64,000 bases of DNA from CAZVCG01 sp964626265. GTDB taxonomy: Bacteria; Pseudomonadota; Alphaproteobacteria; UBA9219. Position numbers and translations under genes: made by a program. The first letter of the stretch is position 1; every line of letters begins with the position of its first letter. The notes beneath the pieces are model-generated. The model searched no databases and was not told the DNA's origin. It worked only from the letters and a program-made list of their open reading frames with translations. The DNA is taken from NCBI GenBank assembly GCA_964626265.1, contig CAZVCG010000003.1, positions 20,024 to 84,023 on the forward strand, in the 5' to 3' direction. Shown here piece by piece: positions 61,296 through 64,000 of this stretch.

Positions 61296-62225
61296 CTAAC
61301 CTGCCATCTTGGCGACTTCAGTGGCGAAATCATCGCCTTGAGCCTTTTCTATGCCTTCGCCGAGCTGATAGCGAGCGAATCCGGCCAGTTTTATGGGCGC
61401 ACCCAAGTCCTTGGAGGCCTTTTCAATCACGGCTTTGATGCGACTTTCGCCGTCGACAACGTAGATTTGCTCCATCAGCACCACTTCTTCGTAGTACTTG
61501 CGCAAACGGCCTTCGACCATCTTGGCGATGATCTCTTCGGGCTTGCCAGAGGCGCGAGCCTGATCGGCCAGCACATTGCGTTCACGATCAAGCGCCTTGC
61601 TGTCCACGTCTTTGATCTCGAGCGCTTCGGGGCGCGCGGCGGCGACGTGCATCGCAAGCTGCTTGCCAAGCTCGTTCAGCTTGGCCATATCGGCCGTCGA
61701 TTCCAGAGCGACCAACACGCCGATCTTGCCGACATTCGGCGATAGAGCGTTGTGAACGTATGTCGCGACGATGCCGTTGTTCACGCTCAGATGCTGAACG
61801 CGGCGCAAGTTCATGTTTTCGCCGATGGTGGCGATGAGGTTGGTCAATTCGTCAGCCACGTTGCGGCCAGTATCGGGATAAGCCAGCGTCTTGAGCTTTT
61901 CAAGATCGGCACCGGATTCCATAGCCAGCTTGGCGGCCTGAAGCGCAAAAGACTGAAAAGCTTGGTTGCGCGCTACAAAATCGGTTTCCGCATTGACTTC
62001 CAGCACCGTCGCTTTGTTTCCTCCGGTCGATGCCACAGCCACGACGCCTTCCGCCGCTACGCGGCCTGATTTCTTGGCGGCAGCTGACAAGCCTTTCTTA
62101 CGCAACCAATCGATGGCGGCCTCCATATCGCCGTTTGATTCCATCAGCGCCTTTTTACAATCCATCATGCCCGCGCCGGTTTTTTCGCGCAGATTTTTCA
62201 CGAGTGTTGCTGTGATCTCGGCCAT
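61296..62225 (-). CDS. tsf: Elongation factor Ts
   Basis: Nucleotide exchange factor for EF-Tu. 309 aa. N-terminal UBA-like domain (ATLVKNLREKTGAGMMDCKK), then AVVASTGG-like strand VAVASTGGNKATVLEVNAET and DFVARNQAFQ, the core for EF-Tu binding. Length and order fit. Preceded by rpsB, with a 105-bp palindromic element in the gap. Confidence 0.97.
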   Translation of the reverse strand: MAEITATLVKNLREKTGAGMMDCKKALMESNGDMEAAIDWLRKKGLSAAAKKSGRVAAEGVVAVASTGGNKATVLEVNAETDFVARNQAFQSFALQAAKLAMESGADLEKLKTLAYPDTGRNVADELTNLIATIGENMNLRRVQHLSVNNGIVATYVHNALSPNVGKIGVLVALESTADMAKLNELGKQLAMHVAAARPEALEIKDVDSKALDRERNVLADQARASGKPEEIIAKMVEGRLRKYYEEVVLMEQIYVVDGESRIKAVIEKASKDLGAPIKLAGFARYQLGEGIEKAQGDDFATEVAKMAG

Positions 62226-62272
62226 TTTGCTTGCTCCTTCAATTTCGAGTTGAGCTAATTGTCTACTTTTGC

Positions 62273-62377
62273 GTCATTCCCGCGAAAGCGGGAATCCAGT
62301 GGCGAGCGTCAGCGAGCCGTATGAATCATATGCCGCATAGACATGCGGCGCTGGATCCCCGCTTTCGCGGGGATGAC
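62273..62377. repeat. Palindromic element, copy D (105 bp), between rpsB and tsf
   Basis: The left end, GTCATTCCCGC paired with GCGGGAAT, and the right end, CCCCGCTTTCGCGGGGATGAC, form two hairpins. It has the same 105-bp length and end sequences as copy C inside the GT9 gene. Its hairpins would be transcribed in the rpsB-tsf message. Confidence 0.85.
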
Positions 62378-62388
62378 AACCAACCAGT

Positions 62389-63180
62389 TTACGCGTTGCT
62401 TTCCGTGACGTGGACGTCTTCTTCGGCCTTCACTGTCGTTTCGCTCTTCGGCACTTCGGCCTTGGCGCCAATATCGACACCGCGTCCTGCCGCCTCGGCC
62501 TCCAGTCCATCAAGAACGGCTTGAACCGCCAGTTCGCAGTAAAGATCAATCGCGCGCGAGGCATCGTCGTTGCCGGGAACAGGGAACGTGATCGGCGATG
62601 GATCGGCGTTGCTATCCAAAATAGCTACAACGGGAATTCCAAGCTTGCTGGCTTCGGCAACTGCCAAGTCGTCCTTAAGCGTGTCGATGACGAACAGGAT
62701 GTCCGGCAAGCCGCCCATATCTTTGATGCCGCCCAAGGCGCGTTCCAGCTTGTCGCGGGCGCGCGTCATTTGAAGCGTTTCTTTTTTGGTGAACTTATGG
62801 GCTTCCTTCTCGAGCTTATCGTCAAGATCGCGCAAACGCTTGATCGACAGCGACACCGTCTTCCAGTTGGTGAGCATTCCGCCCAGCCAGCGATGATTGA
62901 CATAATATTGGCCGCAACGCTTGGCGGATTCGGCGATTTTTTCTTGCGCCTGCCGCTTGGTGCCCACGAAAAGCACGCGCCCGCCTTCCGAGGCGACGTC
63001 GCGCAACTTTTGAAGCGCGCGCTGCATCAACGGCACGGTTTGCTCAAGGTCAATGATGTGCACGCCATTGCGCACACCAAAGAGATACGATTGCATTTTG
63101 GGGTTCCAGCGGCGGGTATTGTGACCGAAATGAACGCCGGCCTCAAACAATTGCCGCAACGACACGACTGGCATAGCCAT
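62389..63180 (-). CDS. rpsB: 30S ribosomal protein S2
   Basis: 263 aa. Starts MAMPVVSLRQLFEAGVHFGH, followed by NPKMQSYLFGVRNGVHIIDL, GRVLFVGTKRQAQEKI, NHRWLGGMLTNWKTV and LPDILFVIDT, all S2 signatures. A charged C-terminal extension of about 30 residues. First gene of the long - strand cluster; promoter about 150 bp upstream. Confidence 0.98.
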   Translation of the reverse strand: MAMPVVSLRQLFEAGVHFGHNTRRWNPKMQSYLFGVRNGVHIIDLEQTVPLMQRALQKLRDVASEGGRVLFVGTKRQAQEKIAESAKRCGQYYVNHRWLGGMLTNWKTVSLSIKRLRDLDDKLEKEAHKFTKKETLQMTRARDKLERALGGIKDMGGLPDILFVIDTLKDDLAVAEASKLGIPVVAILDSNADPSPITFPVPGNDDASRAIDLYCELAVQAVLDGLEAEAAGRGVDIGAKAEVPKSETTVKAEEDVHVTESNA

Positions 63181-63330
63181 GGTATTTTCCTTTCTCCGGT
63201 TAAGCCTCCGCGCGTTAAAGAGCCACTTTTTTAAGCGGCACCGGAAGGCTAATGGCGGGATTTACCGCCAAAGCCAAACGCGCGTGCGTTTTAATGTTTT
63301 CCGCCTGACCACCTTGGCCAAGCGAACGCT

Positions 63331-63360
63331 TCTATAGCAAAGGGTTAGCTATAAAGACAA
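63331..63360 (-). promoter_or_regulatory. Candidate rpsB promoter
   Basis: On the - strand TTGTCT (63355-63360) and TATAGA (63331-63336) with an 18-base spacer, about 150 bp upstream of the rpsB start. The leader between them contains a GGCGG/CCGCC hairpin (about 63253-63268), possibly part of ribosomal-protein autoregulation. The 284-bp gap between rpsB and the SnoaL-like gene holds this and a TTAACCAT motif at 63414-63421. Confidence 0.45.
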
Positions 63361-63464
63361 GCTTCGAAATTCGTAGCAATATCAGACTGAATTCCCCTCC
63401 CCATTAACCATATCCTGTGCTAAAGGCCCCGCATCGATATTAACCCATCAAATGGAGAATCCCG

Positions 63465-63950
63465 ATGCGTTCATTCATTTATGCAGCCGTATTTACCGCC
63501 GCATTATTCACGGTCTCCGCCGCAAAGGCCGAAACCCGCACCTGCGAGCCAGTAACAAAGGCCGAAATAGCCGCACTATTCGACCGCTGGAACGCTTCGC
63601 TCCAGACAGGCAAGCCGGAAGAGGTCGTCAAAAACTATGCCGCCGACGCGGTATTATTGCCGACCGTATCGAACAAGCCCCGCACCGACCGCGAAGGCAT
63701 TGTCGATTACTTTGAACACTTTCTGCAAAAGAAGCCCAAAGGCGTTATCAACACGCGCACCATTCATATCGGCTGCAACGAAGCGTTTGACGTTGGCACC
63801 TATACGTTTACGGTGACAGGCCCCGATGGCAAGACGTCGGAAGTCCCTGCGCGCTACACCTATATCTATGAACTGCGGGGTGGCAAGTGGCTGATCACGC
63901 ATCATCACTCGTCAGCGATGCCGGAAAAGGCCGATGCGCCCAAGCACTAG
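63465..63950 (+). CDS. SnoaL-like (SgcJ/EcaC family) secreted protein
   Basis: 161 aa. Signal peptide MRSFIYAAVFTAALFTVSAAKA, then a small alpha+beta cone fold: EIAALFDRWNASLQTGKPEEV, YAADAVLLPTVSN and a late YIYELRGGKWLITHHHSS. These fit the SgcJ/EcaC group of NTF2-like proteins, often homodimers; calcium/calmodulin kinase association-domain-like members look similar. Reaction unknown. Divergent from rpsB. Confidence 0.82.
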   Translation: MRSFIYAAVFTAALFTVSAAKAETRTCEPVTKAEIAALFDRWNASLQTGKPEEVVKNYAADAVLLPTVSNKPRTDREGIVDYFEHFLQKKPKGVINTRTIHIGCNEAFDVGTYTFTVTGPDGKTSEVPARYTYIYELRGGKWLITHHHSSAMPEKADAPKH

Positions 63951-64000
63951 GGTCCAGACTCAATTAAGCCACCAGTAGACGGTTGAGATTAAGCAGACTG

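Noticed and set aside
63414..63421. TTAACCAT upstream of the SnoaL-like gene as a CtrA site
   Set aside because: Only a half-site of eight bases; too likely by chance to call.
1..64000. CRISPR array, prophage, toxin-antitoxin or defence island
   Set aside because: No regularly spaced repeats, integrase, phage structural genes or defence-type domains were seen; nearly all genes are housekeeping or envelope genes.

Overview
The window comes from an alphaproteobacterium of moderately high GC. The evidence is the ihfA-merR pair, a ChvG/ChvI two-component system, phaA/phaB, the DUF2125 and tyrA neighbourhood, a methyltransferase divergent from gloB, GAAC-N7-GAAC LexA boxes and a TTAA-N7-TTAA CtrA box. 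It is Gram-negative with meso-DAP peptidoglycan and lipid A. I cannot name the species. A 154-base run of N inside ddl shows that this is a draft scaffold, so frameshifts should be read with caution.

Layout. 1-2072: tRNA-Pro(GGG), a small hypothetical gene, merR-ihfA, a 138-nt nested palindrome and a Flp pilin gene. 2073-22326: a 561-bp AT-rich control region with CtrA, LexA and MraZ sites, then a nearly complete dcw cluster on the + strand (mraZ-rsmH-ftsL-ftsI-murE-[membrane protein]-murF-mraY-murD-ftsW-murG-murC-murB-ddl-ftsQ-ftsA). ftsZ and lpxC do not follow. 22341-29706: dapL (convergent), an autotransporter, a YceI protein, a Pro-rich secreted protein, hslO, a LexA box with a candidate small RNA, and a DUF2125 protein. 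29901-33302: M50 protease, tyrA, a secreted protein and a chorismate-mutase gene on the - strand, with palindromic elements between them. 33571-35958: a small membrane peptide gene, then a divergent methyltransferase/gloB pair bracketed by two ~210-bp inverted repeats. 35973-43075: ABC exporter, phaB-tautomerase-phaA, a secreted protein, chvG and chvI. 43377-45819: dapA and guaB. 45801-63180 (- strand): a continuous ribosome/envelope cluster, rpsB-tsf-pyrH-frr-panD-uppS-cdsA-dxr-rseP-bamA-skp-fabZ-lpxA-lpxI-CYTH-lpxB-GT4-GT9. 63465-63950: a SnoaL-like secreted protein.

How the parts work together. The dcw block builds lipid II and the septal synthase (MurB-MurG, MraY, Ddl, FtsW/FtsI, FtsQLA). 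DapA and DapL supply meso-DAP. Dxr, UppS and CdsA supply undecaprenyl and phospholipid precursors. LpxA, LpxI and LpxB with two glycosyltransferases build lipid A and core sugar. BamA, Skp and RseP handle outer-membrane proteins.

Most notable: a tandem double D-Ala-D-Ala ligase; LexA boxes upstream of the division cluster and beside a structured RNA; a pair of long inverted repeats with compensatory stem changes; and a palindromic repeat inserted in frame inside a glycosyltransferase gene.
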